From a virus, in IMG/VR virus record IMGVR_UViG_3300021138_000175, positions 1 to 23,558 of that record: a stretch of 23,558 bases of DNA, one strand, 5' to 3'. The translations under genes were made by a program, and so were the position numbers. The notes beneath the pieces are model-generated. The model worked only from the letters and a program-made list of their open reading frames with translations, was not told the DNA's origin and made no database searches. Below are positions 1 to 6,814 of this stretch, piece after piece; position 1 is the first letter of the stretch; every line of letters starts with the position of its first letter.

Positions 1-352
1 TTGGTTAACGCAATACTTATATTCTATAAATCTAAAATATTTTATATATATATATACTCTAAATTACTGGTGATATATCAGTATATAAGTAGATTAGGAT
101 TACGGGTTCTTAAACTGGGTAGAAGGCTGAGAGACTACCTACTCTATCCGCTCTATCGATCGTTGATTCTAGGCCTGTTCTCGGCCGTTTTGGGCAGGGT
201 TCTGAGTACTCAGAGTCATTACACGCACTCCAATGGTCAAGTGAATGGGGTAGGCCCCCCTAGTGAGCGTGACCCCCAACTGGCTATCCCCCATAAAATT
301 TTTACTATTTTCCTGTACGTGTTACATTGCGTACTATGTTGAAGGAGGGAAT
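1..352. other. Noncoding leader upstream of the packaging genes
   Basis: No convincing gene lies here. The only long open frame would begin at base 1, reads low-complexity Ile/Tyr-rich peptide out of a TA-repeat tract (about 43-57), and has no ribosome site. The first 100 bases are very AT-rich. The rest is closer to 50% GC and holds short palindromes: TGATATATCA at 71-80, a GGTAG/CTACC hairpin (118-122 with 135-139) and a 14-bp perfect palindrome at 201-214. A TTGGTT-N18-TATAAA pair at 1-30 is promoter-like but weak. The position directly before the late-gene run makes this the likely place for a late promoter or operator, which is inference. Confidence 0.55.
201..214. repeat. 14-bp perfect palindrome
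   Basis: TCTGAGTACTCAGA reads identically on both strands. It could be an operator half-site pair or an RNA hairpin, but about one such palindrome is expected by chance in a window of this size, so only its location in the noncoding leader favours a role. Confidence 0.3.
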
Positions 353-553
353 ATGCAGATAGAGAAGGACATACCAATACCTAGGGTAAACAGTTACCCG
401 TATGAAGACTTAGAGGTAGGTGATAGTTTCTTGGTAGAGGGCAAGAGTATTCACAATGTGTGCAATATGAATACTAGGGCGAGTAAGAGACTGGGAGTTA
501 CACTGGTAGCCCGCAAGGTTGAGGGTGGTATCAGGGTATGGAGGACAGCCTAA
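353..553 (+). CDS. Small conserved-type phage protein (66 aa), unknown function
   Basis: The start at 353 is fixed by a strong Shine-Dalgarno, AAGGAGG at 342-348; an upstream in-frame ATG at 263 has no such site and would add a hydrophobic, gene-unlike stretch. The protein begins MQIEKDIPIP, then has YPYEDLEVGDSFLV near residues 20-33 and ends in a short basic beta-like segment (VTLVARKVEGGIRVWRT). The pattern 'IPIPR...YP(F/Y)E(D/E)(M/L)EVGDSF' is familiar from small proteins of many environmental phages, whose role is not established. It is the first gene of the + strand run, and its 3' end overlaps the next gene by 16 bases, so the two are probably translationally coupled. No catalytic motif is visible. 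Confidence 0.8.
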   Translation: MQIEKDIPIPRVNSYPYEDLEVGDSFLVEGKSIHNVCNMNTRASKRLGVTLVARKVEGGIRVWRTA

Positions 554-753
554 AAGAGTCTAGGCGCAGATATGCGATAGAGATGAATAGGGCGATTAGG
601 TGCAAGACTAAGGTGCAGAAGTTGCAGCTAGTACAGGATTGGCAAGCCAAGTATGACCCGATCATGGTGAAGGAATTGATTGGTTGTGCTAAGGATAAAC
701 AGGTAATGGCTGCTATATCGAATTGGGATGTAGACAACTGGGGTTTGACATGA
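538..753 (+). CDS. Small hypothetical protein before the terminase (71 aa)
   Basis: A charged, mostly helical protein with many Arg/Lys in its first half (ESRRRYAIEMNRAIRCKTK) and no membrane segment. It lies directly in front of the large terminase gene and overlaps it by ATGA, a position that in many phages holds the small terminase subunit. At 71 residues it is shorter than typical small terminases, and no helix-turn-helix stands out, so that assignment is only positional. The start overlaps the end of the preceding gene, and the ribosome site is weak, consistent with coupling to it. It has the look of a recurrent short phage family of unknown function. Confidence 0.7.
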   Translation: MEDSLKESRRRYAIEMNRAIRCKTKVQKLQLVQDWQAKYDPIMVKELIGCAKDKQVMAAISNWDVDNWGLT

Positions 754-2510
754 AGTTCAATTTGCAACAGTTCTACAATTTCTGTTCACAGCTAAAGATT
801 GAGACTAAGGAGAAAGGTCTCAGGAAGATGGATAGGCTGCTAGGTACGCAGACCTATGTCATGGATGAGATTGCTAGTGGCTTAGAACAAGACATTCACT
901 TCTTTGTCATTCTCAAGGGTAGACAGTTAGGTATCACCACCATCTCCCTAGCGTTAGACCTGTACTGGCACTTTACTCACAATGGTTTGGGTGGCACGTT
1001 GGTCACTGACAGTGAGGAAAACCGGGATATGTTTAGGGGTACGCTGGGTGCGTACATGGATGGCTTACCTAAAGAGTTTAAGATTCCCCAGCTTGCTCAC
1101 AACAGAAATAGCTTATCTCTCAAGAACCGTAGTCGTATCTTTTACCAGGTTGCAGGAACCCGTGCCAAAGGCTCTCTAGGGCGCGGTAAGGGCATTACCT
1201 TCTTGCATGGTACAGAGACTTCTTCTTGGGGTGATGAAGAAGGCCTAGCTTCTTTGCTGGCCTCTCTCGCAGAGACTAATCCTGATCGGTTGTATATCTT
1301 TGAATCGACTGCTCGTGGCTTCAATATGTTTCATGATATGTACACCACTGCTAAACGCGCTAGAACGCAGAAGGCAATCTTCTGTGGTTGGTGGAGGAAT
1401 GAGTTCTACTCCGCATCTCCTGACAGCGATGTGTACCGAGTCTATTGGGATGGCAAACTTAATCCCGAAGAAAAGGAATGGACGAGAGAGATCAAGAAGC
1501 TATACGACTTTGAAATCACTAGCCGACAAATGGCTTGGTGGCGTTGGAAGCTGGCCGAAGGCATGAAAGATGATGCTCTGATGTATCAAGAGTTTCCTCC
1601 TACTGAAGACTATGCCTTTGTGATGACAGGTCTTTCTTTCTTTTCAAACGCTAGATGTACGGACGCAATGAAGATTGCTAAGAAGATTAGCTATGACAGC
1701 TATCGTTATGTGATGGGGAGTTATTTCCATGATACCCAGGTGGTTAAGAGTACGGAGCGTCTGGCTACGCTTAAGGTTTGGGAGGAACCCGTTGAACAGG
1801 GTTATTACGTCATTGGTGCTGATCCTGCTTATGGTAGTAGTGATTGGGCAGACCGCTTCTGCATACAAGTCTTCCGATGCTACGCAGATGGCATGGAACA
1901 GGTCGCGGAGTTTGCTACCTCAGAGATGAACACCTATCAGTTTGCTTGGGTGATCGCGCACCTTGCAGGTGCTTACAAGAACTCAACTCTGAACCTTGAA
2001 GTCAACGGGCCTGGACAGGCTGTCATCAATGAACTGAAGAACTTGAAGCGTCAGGCCTCCAGTCTTGGAGGGGTAGTAGGCCGTGACTTGATGGACGTGT
2101 ATTCATCTATGCAACAGTTTATCTGGCGTAGGAATGATTCCCTTGGCGGCATGAGCAACAGCATTGGTTGGCTAACAACACAGCAGTCTAAAGAACGGAT
2201 GCTGTCCTACATGAAGGATTACTTTGAACGCGGAATGATGAACATCTACTCAGAGGAAACGATTGATGAGATGAAGACCATTGTGCGTGACATGGGCAGC
2301 ATCGAAGCCTCTGGTCGCAACAAGGATGACCGTGTGATTGCCTGTGGCTTGGCAGCGGCCGCGTATGCGGAACAAGTAGGCCCTAGATTGATTACCGCTA
2401 AGATCACTAAAGACTTGAACAAGAAGCAAGAGGACATGACACCCGGCGAGATGGCCGCCAGTCGTGGCGTATCAACATATCTAAAGAGGATAGGCTTTGG
2501 ATCACAATGA
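750..2510 (+). CDS. terL: Terminase large subunit (ATPase-nuclease DNA packaging motor)
   Basis: The protein (586 aa) docks on the portal, pumps DNA into the procapsid with ATP and cuts the concatemer. The ATPase half shows a Walker A-like KGRQLGITT at residues 56-64 and a Walker B-like region GITFLHGTE near 148-156, followed by SSWGDEE. The nuclease half has the RNase H-like acidic set: D358 in VIGADPAYG, E417 in LNLEVNGPG, and D526/D527 in NKDDRVIACGLA, the metal-binding residues known for this family. Length is normal. The ATG at 750 overlaps the previous stop (ATGA) and was chosen over an upstream in-frame ATG at 723, which would lie deep inside the preceding gene. The 3' end overlaps the glycosyltransferase gene by 14 bases. 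The packaging mode (pac, cos or other) cannot be told from the sequence alone. Confidence 0.96.
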   Translation: MKFNLQQFYNFCSQLKIETKEKGLRKMDRLLGTQTYVMDEIASGLEQDIHFFVILKGRQLGITTISLALDLYWHFTHNGLGGTLVTDSEENRDMFRGTLGAYMDGLPKEFKIPQLAHNRNSLSLKNRSRIFYQVAGTRAKGSLGRGKGITFLHGTETSSWGDEEGLASLLASLAETNPDRLYIFESTARGFNMFHDMYTTAKRARTQKAIFCGWWRNEFYSASPDSDVYRVYWDGKLNPEEKEWTREIKKLYDFEITSRQMAWWRWKLAEGMKDDALMYQEFPPTEDYAFVMTGLSFFSNARCTDAMKIAKKISYDSYRYVMGSYFHDTQVVKSTERLATLKVWEEPVEQGYYVIGADPAYGSSDWADRFCIQVFRCYADGMEQVAEFATSEMNTYQFAWVIAHLAGAYKNSTLNLEVNGPGQAVINELKNLKRQASSLGGVVGRDLMDVYSSMQQFIWRRNDSLGGMSNSIGWLTTQQSKERMLSYMKDYFERGMMNIYSEETIDEMKTIVRDMGSIEASGRNKDDRVIACGLAAAAYAEQVGPRLITAKITKDLNKKQEDMTPGEMAASRGVSTYLKRIGFGSQ

Positions 2511-3291
2511 TTTAACCATCGTATCTGTATACGGTCACAACACTGGTGCTACGGCTATACCCAGCATTCTAAAGTCCATGCAAGAACTGCCTGGCAGCCG
2601 AGGTTTGCTCTTGAGCTACAACAAGCCTGTAGACCTGCCTAGTGACATTGAGTGGCAAAGGATAGAGCACACGAACTACATGGAGTACAGCCCCTTCATG
2701 ATGCACTGTTTGCAATCATTTATTAAGACTGAGTATTGCTTGGTGGTGCAGGATGATGGATGGGTACTGAACGGCAACAACTTCAAATCAAATTATTACG
2801 ACTATGACTATATCGGTGCTCCTAGTCACTGCGGCCTTGTGGGTAATCAGTTTCTTTTACAATTCGGATGGGTGATGCACCCTGAGCGCAGGGTAGTACA
2901 GAACGGAGGTTTTAGCCTACGCAGCAAGCGTCTACTGTCTATATTGAATGAGAAAGGGCTTATCCATAGATACGCTACCGAGATTCATAGCTGGAATGAG
3001 GATGCACAGTTGTCAGCCTTGCTTAGACCTACCCTAGAAGAATGGGGTATCAAGTACGCACCTGAGAACATTGCCAAGAACTTTAGCATTGAGTATGTTG
3101 GCCCTATCTACCATGACAGCTTTGATTACTCAGTTTTGGTTGGCCACCATGCACAGACCCGACAGCTTGTTGGTGATATGCACATCAAGATGAAAGTGAC
3201 AGATGAAGAAGTAGACCGTATGTACGGTGAGAGACAATTCCTAAACTATTTACAATCAATAGGTTACACAATTGAACCCCGTCATACCTAA
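2497..3291 (+). CDS. DUF5672-family putative glycosyltransferase (264 aa)
   Basis: The protein matches the DUF5672 pattern, a GT-A-like glycosyltransferase family often found in polysaccharide loci. The visible signature is a beta strand ending in VVQDDGW (residues 83-89, acidic pair expected to bind the metal-nucleotide sugar), YDYIGAP (103-109), NGGFSLRS (136-143) and NEDAQLS (167-173). No signal peptide or membrane segment is seen, so it should act in the cytoplasm. The start is TTG at 2497, supported by AAAGAGGA at 2482-2489; the next in-frame ATG would remove the first strand. It sits between the terminase and portal genes, an unusual place for a sugar-modifying enzyme. Donor and acceptor are unknown: phage virion protein, host surface glycan or DNA base are all possible. 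Family call is firm; function is inference. Confidence 0.88.
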   Translation: MDHNDLTIVSVYGHNTGATAIPSILKSMQELPGSRGLLLSYNKPVDLPSDIEWQRIEHTNYMEYSPFMMHCLQSFIKTEYCLVVQDDGWVLNGNNFKSNYYDYDYIGAPSHCGLVGNQFLLQFGWVMHPERRVVQNGGFSLRSKRLLSILNEKGLIHRYATEIHSWNEDAQLSALLRPTLEEWGIKYAPENIAKNFSIEYVGPIYHDSFDYSVLVGHHAQTRQLVGDMHIKMKVTDEEVDRMYGERQFLNYLQSIGYTIEPRHT

Positions 3292-3667
3292 AGCAGAACT
3301 ACGTCAATTACTCAGCCGTTTCTTTGATGACGAAGATCGCGGTATCAGCTTGCAATTGTTCGCTGAGTTAGCAGGGTTAGAGAAGAAGACGTTGATAGAT
3401 ATTTTCTATCGTGGGATGAATATGTCTCAACGTAGTCAGATACGTTTGTCCAAGGCCTATCACGCTTGGAAGAACGGAGAAGTACGCATTATGCAGAACC
3501 GTGATAGGACTAAGTTTGTGGAATACCGTGAGGAACCCAAGCCCGTCTTGGTCAGGTCTACGGGATTGATTGTAGATAACGGTAAGATCAAATTGCAGAT
3601 AGGTGTAAAAAATCCTAGGGATTATTCTGGTAAGACTTTGGATGAACAACTAAGGGGAAGATTATGA
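3272..3667 (+). CDS. Putative helix-turn-helix protein (131 aa)
   Basis: The N-terminal half, about residues 5-70, resembles a Cro/CI-type helix-turn-helix: ISLQLFAELAGLEKKTLIDIF then MSQRSQIRLSKAYHAWKNGEV, where FAELAGLEKKTL would be the two-helix motif and SQRSQIRLSKAY a following helix. The C-terminal part is basic and beta-like (GLIVDNGKIKLQIGV) and of unknown role. The open frame starts only at TTG 3272, overlapping the end of the glycosyltransferase gene; the ribosome site is weak (AATAGG), so coupling to the upstream gene is likely. Between terminase and portal it could be a small-terminase-like DNA binder or a late regulator. The HTH call is by eye and moderate. Confidence 0.7.
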   Translation: MNPVIPKAELRQLLSRFFDDEDRGISLQLFAELAGLEKKTLIDIFYRGMNMSQRSQIRLSKAYHAWKNGEVRIMQNRDRTKFVEYREEPKPVLVRSTGLIVDNGKIKLQIGVKNPRDYSGKTLDEQLRGRL

Positions 3668-4125
3668 TGTTAAAGGATTATAAGTGTCCAACACATGGCT
3701 ACTTTGAAAGCGATATTGCGGCTTGTTTTGTTGATGATTGTGAGGCGAATGTTATGCGCGTGCATTTACGTGCGCCTGGTCTCAAGTCAGAACGTACCAA
3801 AGGCATTGATACGAAAGCGAAGCAGCTTGCGATGGATTACAAGATGACCAACATCAAGACGGCACGCGAAGGCGAGAACCAAGCCGGTTATTACACTCGA
3901 AACAATGAGAAGCCTGTTGAGCAGCCAAGAGAGCAACGACCGGGTGATTCTGTCATTTGGGGTGGTGCAGGGGGCATGAATATGTCATCCATAACCAAAG
4001 GTGGTATGTTTAAGTCTGTAGCCGGTGAGCCGGTAGGCATCAATCCCAAAGAAGCCGGCAATTTGACTGGGCCTCGCGCTGCAAGTTATATTCCCGATCA
4101 TGAAAATCTAGCGATCAATAAATAA
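3664..4125 (+). CDS. Hypothetical protein with N-terminal Cys/His cluster (153 aa)
   Basis: The N-terminus reads DYKCPTHGYFE then AACFVDDCE, giving C8, H11, C21 and C26 (counted from the first Met). This spacing could be a small zinc ribbon, although the pairs are not textbook CxxC. The rest is hydrophilic and low in predicted structure, rich in Gly, Asn and Lys, with a central EKPVEQPREQRPGDS stretch. Two ATGs are adjacent (3664 and 3667); the first overlaps the previous stop as ATGA and follows AAGGGGAAG. The gene ends one base into the portal start (TAATG). Short proteins with a Cys-containing N-terminus occur upstream of the portal gene in other environmental podoviruses, but the function is unknown. 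Confidence 0.75.
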   Translation: MMLKDYKCPTHGYFESDIAACFVDDCEANVMRVHLRAPGLKSERTKGIDTKAKQLAMDYKMTNIKTAREGENQAGYYTRNNEKPVEQPREQRPGDSVIWGGAGGMNMSSITKGGMFKSVAGEPVGINPKEAGNLTGPRAASYIPDHENLAINK

Positions 4126-5765
4126 TGCGTATTCCATCAGGGCTTTCCGAACGCGAACAATTCTTCAAAGATTTGATTCAGAAGTGCATGGTGAGCCTTG
4201 AAGAACGCAAGGGTGACTATTCTAGTCTGCGTTCGTTTTATTTATTTGGTTCTGGCCCCGAAGATAGTCCGGCTATCTTTAACAAGATTTATCCACACAT
4301 TGATACGCTGTGTAGCTTTCTCTACTCAGCCGAGACTACCCGTTTTTCCATCAACATTGGTGCATCGGTCAGCCCGTTAGAAGAACGCAAAGTACCGCGT
4401 TTGACGGCTGCATTGAATGACGAATGGCTAAACAGCAATGCCGATCAAGTCTTTTCAGAGGCTTTGACCTGGGCATTATGTTTTAACACCACCTTTGTCA
4501 AACTGGTTTACCAAAACGGCATACAGCCATACATGATTGAACCCGGCACGATGGGCGTGTTACGTGAAGATACGCCCTACACTGACCGGCAACAGGCTAT
4601 TGTCCAGACGTATTACATCACCAAAACCGAGTTGTACAATCGTTTGTATAGCCATCCAAGACGGGATGAGATTGTCAAACGTGTAACTACGGCTTACAAC
4701 ACCCGTACAGAAGACCTACCGGAAGGTATTGACCGCATTATTATGAGTCAAACCAATCCTACGCTGTACGGTACGGTTAATTTGGATTTGTATGGCCAAA
4801 ACCGTTACAAAGCACGGGTGGCTGAAGATACGGTCAAGATGTATGAGTTGTGGGCATGGAATGATGACATTAAGGATTACCAAGTAGTCACCATTGCTGA
4901 CCCCGACATTATTATTTATGACCGGCCTGGTGAGAGTTTATTTCTCAAAGGTGAGTTGCCGTTCATCCAGATATGCCCTAATCCGCAGTATGACTACTAC
5001 TGGGGGCAGTCTGAAGTACAGAAATTGGTCTTTTTGCAGCAGTTACGCAATGGCCGCATGACTGAAATACTGGATTTACTAAGCAAACAGGTCAATCCGC
5101 CCACCTTTTTGACCGGCTTTACGGGCATTTTGGACGAGAAAAACTTTGCATTGAACCGTCCGGGTACGGTAATGAGCACTGATATGCCCAATGCAAAGGC
5201 TGATCGACTGGCTCCTACAATGCCGTCAGACCTATTTGAAGTCTTGCATGAGTGTGATGCTATGTTTGCAGAGGTATCAGGCATTAGTTCTGTGCTATCT
5301 GGACGCGGTGAACAAGGGGTAAGAAGTGCTGGACACGCCTCACAATTGGCCAGATTGGGCAGTTCTAGGGCTAAAAAACGCGCTTTGATTGTTGAAGATG
5401 CGCTAGAAAAGGTTGCAACGCTGTATTTGAAGCTGATGCAAACCTATGACCCTACACATTACCGCGATGAGTACGATACACCGTTCATTGCCGAGCAATT
5501 TACTAAAGACTACCACGTTAAAGTAGATGCACATAGTAACAGCCCGATATTCATGGAAGACAGTCGAGCATTAGCGTTTAACTTGTTGAAAGCACAGGCA
5601 ATTGACAAAGAATCACTACTTGACTTATTAGAACCACCGATGAAACAATTGCTCAAGGAAAGACTGGCCAAGAGAGAAGCTGCTCAAGCCGGTCAGCAGA
5701 AACCCGCTCCACAGATTAAGGAGAAGAAAGGTGGCCAAGCAAGCGAATCTCACTCCGAAGGCTGA
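4125..5765 (+). CDS. Portal protein (546 aa)
   Basis: This is the dodecameric ring at the capsid vertex through which DNA enters and leaves and on which terminase and adaptor dock. Length (546 aa), the position after terminase and before scaffold and capsid, and composition fit. Visible features are an N-terminal helical/aromatic part (YSSLRSFYLFGSGPEDSP), a beta-rich clip/wing region with LPFIQICPNPQYDYYWGQS at about residues 276-294, then a helical stem region and an Ala/Gln/Lys-rich C-terminal tail from about residue 505 (KREAAQAGQQKPAPQ). The 'P.Q.DY.WG.S....L..LQ..RN.R' pattern is characteristic of podovirus-type portals. The tail coding sequence overlaps a separate small gene starting on GTG 5731. 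The terminase-portal-scaffold-coat order supports a P22-like head. Confidence 0.9.
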   Translation: MRIPSGLSEREQFFKDLIQKCMVSLEERKGDYSSLRSFYLFGSGPEDSPAIFNKIYPHIDTLCSFLYSAETTRFSINIGASVSPLEERKVPRLTAALNDEWLNSNADQVFSEALTWALCFNTTFVKLVYQNGIQPYMIEPGTMGVLREDTPYTDRQQAIVQTYYITKTELYNRLYSHPRRDEIVKRVTTAYNTRTEDLPEGIDRIIMSQTNPTLYGTVNLDLYGQNRYKARVAEDTVKMYELWAWNDDIKDYQVVTIADPDIIIYDRPGESLFLKGELPFIQICPNPQYDYYWGQSEVQKLVFLQQLRNGRMTEILDLLSKQVNPPTFLTGFTGILDEKNFALNRPGTVMSTDMPNAKADRLAPTMPSDLFEVLHECDAMFAEVSGISSVLSGRGEQGVRSAGHASQLARLGSSRAKKRALIVEDALEKVATLYLKLMQTYDPTHYRDEYDTPFIAEQFTKDYHVKVDAHSNSPIFMEDSRALAFNLLKAQAIDKESLLDLLEPPMKQLLKERLAKREAAQAGQQKPAPQIKEKKGGQASESHSEG

Positions 5766-5898
5766 TCAGCCCAAGGTATCGACTGAGAGTTTAGCGCGAG
5801 GCAATGCACCTGCGGGTTTGCAATACAAGGTTACTGGTATTCGCAGTCCAGCGCGTAGTGCCACAACACGCAGCACCAGAGATTATAGTAGGGGATAA
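5731..5898 (+). CDS. Small basic protein overlapping the portal 3' end (55 aa, GTG start)
   Basis: The frame opens at GTG 5731, seven bases after AAGGAG (5719-5724), inside the last codons of the portal gene, and runs to TAA at 5896-5898. The product starts VAKQANLTPKADQPKVS (initiator Met expected), continues SLARGNAPAGLQYKV and ends in an Arg/Ser/Thr-rich tail RSATTRSTRDYSRG. It is hydrophilic, basic, and has no membrane segment. The good ribosome site and the 35-base overlap with the portal gene suggest coupled translation. Its Arg/Ser-rich tail would suit a nucleic-acid- or scaffold-binding protein, which is inference. I do not recognise the family. Confidence 0.62.
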   Translation: MAKQANLTPKADQPKVSTESLARGNAPAGLQYKVTGIRSPARSATTRSTRDYSRG

Positions 5899-5922
5899 CC
5901 GTCAATTAAGGAGGTGGTCAAG

Positions 5923-5964
5923 ATGTACAAGACTCACAAGCGCGGTCGTAAGACTAAACGGTAA
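5923..5964 (+). CDS. 13-residue basic micropeptide A
   Basis: The ATG at 5923 follows a near-perfect Shine-Dalgarno, AAGGAGG at 5908-5914 with an 8-base spacer, and reads MYKTHKRGRKTKR to TAA at 5962-5964. Seven of 13 residues are Lys/Arg plus one His. A GTG at 5914 is also in frame but lies within the Shine-Dalgarno sequence itself. A second ORF 71 bases downstream encodes a peptide of identical length and matching pattern (G8-R9-K10 aligned), which argues that both are real. Such a peptide could bind RNA or DNA, or neutralise charge inside the head, but no function is known to me. Standard gene callers would skip it on length. Confidence 0.55.
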   Translation: MYKTHKRGRKTKR

Positions 5965-6000
5965 TTCCCAAGAGGGAACTGGGGTATGGCTGACTTCCCC
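5965..6000 (+). promoter_or_regulatory. Stem-loop(s) directly after micropeptide A, with alternative pairing
   Basis: Right after the stop codon, TTCCC (5965-5969) can pair with GGGAA (5974-5978) across a 4-base loop. A second TTCCC at 5995-5999 can pair with the same GGGAA, and GGGG (5981-5984) can pair with CCCC (5997-6000), so the hairpins are mutually exclusive. No T-run follows, so it is not a classic intrinsic terminator. It could mark RNA processing, attenuation or translational control of micropeptide B. The stems are short (4-5 bp), so confidence is low. Confidence 0.33.
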
Positions 6001-6035
6001 TTATAAGTTGGCCGCTGCTAATTGGAGACTCCATC

Positions 6036-6077
6036 ATGGCACGCATGAAACGTAAAGGCCGCAAGGCACGCAAGTAA
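6036..6077 (+). CDS. 13-residue basic micropeptide B
   Basis: The ATG at 6036 lies eight bases after TTGGAG (6022-6027) and reads MARMKRKGRKARK to TAA at 6075-6077. Eight of 13 residues are Lys/Arg. Aligned without gaps to micropeptide A it shares M1, G8, R9 and K10 and has K/R exchanges at positions 3, 6, 7, 12 and 13. Both stop codons are followed by the same bases, TTCC (TAATTCC in each). Equal length, conserved charge pattern and shared stop context suggest a tandem duplication under selection on the peptide. Function unknown; a nucleic-acid-binding peptide is the simplest guess. Confidence 0.55.
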   Translation: MARMKRKGRKARK

Positions 6078-6112
6078 TTCCACCGGGGGGCAGGAATTAA
6101 AAATTGCCTCCC
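6075..6112 (+). promoter_or_regulatory. Stem-loop embracing the stop codon of micropeptide B
   Basis: TAATTCC (6075-6081), which contains the stop codon, pairs perfectly over 7 bp with GGAATTA (6093-6099) across an 11-base loop. The same GGAATT can instead pair with the downstream AATTGCC (from 6102), giving an interrupted stem extended by GG/CC pairs. The two folds exclude each other, as in the structure after micropeptide A. No T-tract follows, so a terminator is unlikely; a processing or translational-coupling element is possible. Confidence 0.35.
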
Positions 6113-6133
6113 ACCTAATTCAATGAGGTTGAC

Positions 6134-6601
6134 ATGAGTGTTCCACCAGATCAGTTAATGAGTTTGATGGGTAAAGGCAAAGGTACAGATACACCTACAC
6201 CGATGCCACCTGTAGGCGGTGCGCCTCAGATGAGTGATGCTTCAACTGCTCCGATGGCCGCTCCTATGTCTACCCCCGAACCTAAACTGGGAAACCGTGA
6301 AGGTGCGTTAGTCAATCTTGGTATGGCACTTGATCTGATCGAGCAATCGCTCCCCGCTCTAGGTAGCGAATCAGAAGAAGGCCAAAAAGCAATGCAAGCT
6401 ATGAAGGTTTTGTCTGCGGTATTAGGCCCACGTAAAGGCAAAACAAATGAGTTGCAGCAATCTGAAATACTTCAGATGCTTCAATCCCTACCGCAAGCGG
6501 GTGGCGGTACGCCGGAAAGTCGTTCAATCGCAGCCGCACCACCCGTAGCAAATATGCCCCCCATACCTGGCGGTGGCGCACCACAACCTAGCCCAATTTA
6601 A
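6134..6601 (+). CDS. Pro/Gly/Met-rich hypothetical head-region protein (155 aa)
   Basis: The start ATG 6134 follows AATGAGG. The first 50 residues and the last 35 are low-complexity Pro/Ala/Met/Gly sequence (PTPMPPVGGAPQMS; MPPIPGGGAPQP). Between them is a predicted helical core, about residues 53-120 (REGALVNLGMALDLIEQSLPA and QSEILQMLQSLPQ). It has no membrane segment and no enzyme motif. Genes of this composition are often found between portal and scaffold in environmental podoviruses. It could be a scaffold accessory or internal head protein, which is inference from position. Confidence 0.75.
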   Translation: MSVPPDQLMSLMGKGKGTDTPTPMPPVGGAPQMSDASTAPMAAPMSTPEPKLGNREGALVNLGMALDLIEQSLPALGSESEEGQKAMQAMKVLSAVLGPRKGKTNELQQSEILQMLQSLPQAGGGTPESRSIAAAPPVANMPPIPGGGAPQPSPI

Positions 6602-6610
6602 GGAGTTATC

Positions 6611-6796
6611 ATGGATTTATTTAAGCCTCGCGGCGCAAGCCAAACCCGTAACCCAGTTACCGATCAACAGCAAAATGGTGTTGTAACTAACACCCCTCGT
6701 TTTGCTCACCTTGGTGGTCTGGATTCCTCAACCAAAACCGGTACTAAGAACAAGATGATGGTTCAGAAGCCCGGTGACGGTAAGAAAGTTATCTAA
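6611..6796 (+). CDS. Small basic hypothetical protein (61 aa)
   Basis: A hydrophilic, disordered-looking protein rich in Asn, Gln, Lys and Thr (SQTRNPVTDQQQNGVV; KTGTKNKMMVQKPGDGKK) with a short central FAHLGGLD. The ATG 6611 has AAGGAG ten bases upstream, and the gene is followed within 20 bases by the scaffold gene, so it belongs to the head operon. I do not recognise it. Position suggests a minor head or assembly protein. Confidence 0.7.
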   Translation: MDLFKPRGASQTRNPVTDQQQNGVVTNTPRFAHLGGLDSSTKTGTKNKMMVQKPGDGKKVI

Positions 6797-6814
6797 GAAG
6801 GAAGGGGATAGATC

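Noticed and set aside
201-214. Perfect 14-bp palindrome as a proven operator
   Set aside because: About one such palindrome is expected by chance in this length; kept only as a low-confidence repeat.
1-342. 113-residue open frame from base 1
   Set aside because: Low-complexity Ile/Tyr translation of a TA repeat, no ribosome site, and no protein-like second half; treated as noncoding.
5804-6055. 83-residue open frame across the portal-scaffold gap
   Set aside because: No ribosome site, composition unlike the neighbouring proteins, and it conflicts with the better supported small ORFs in the other frames.
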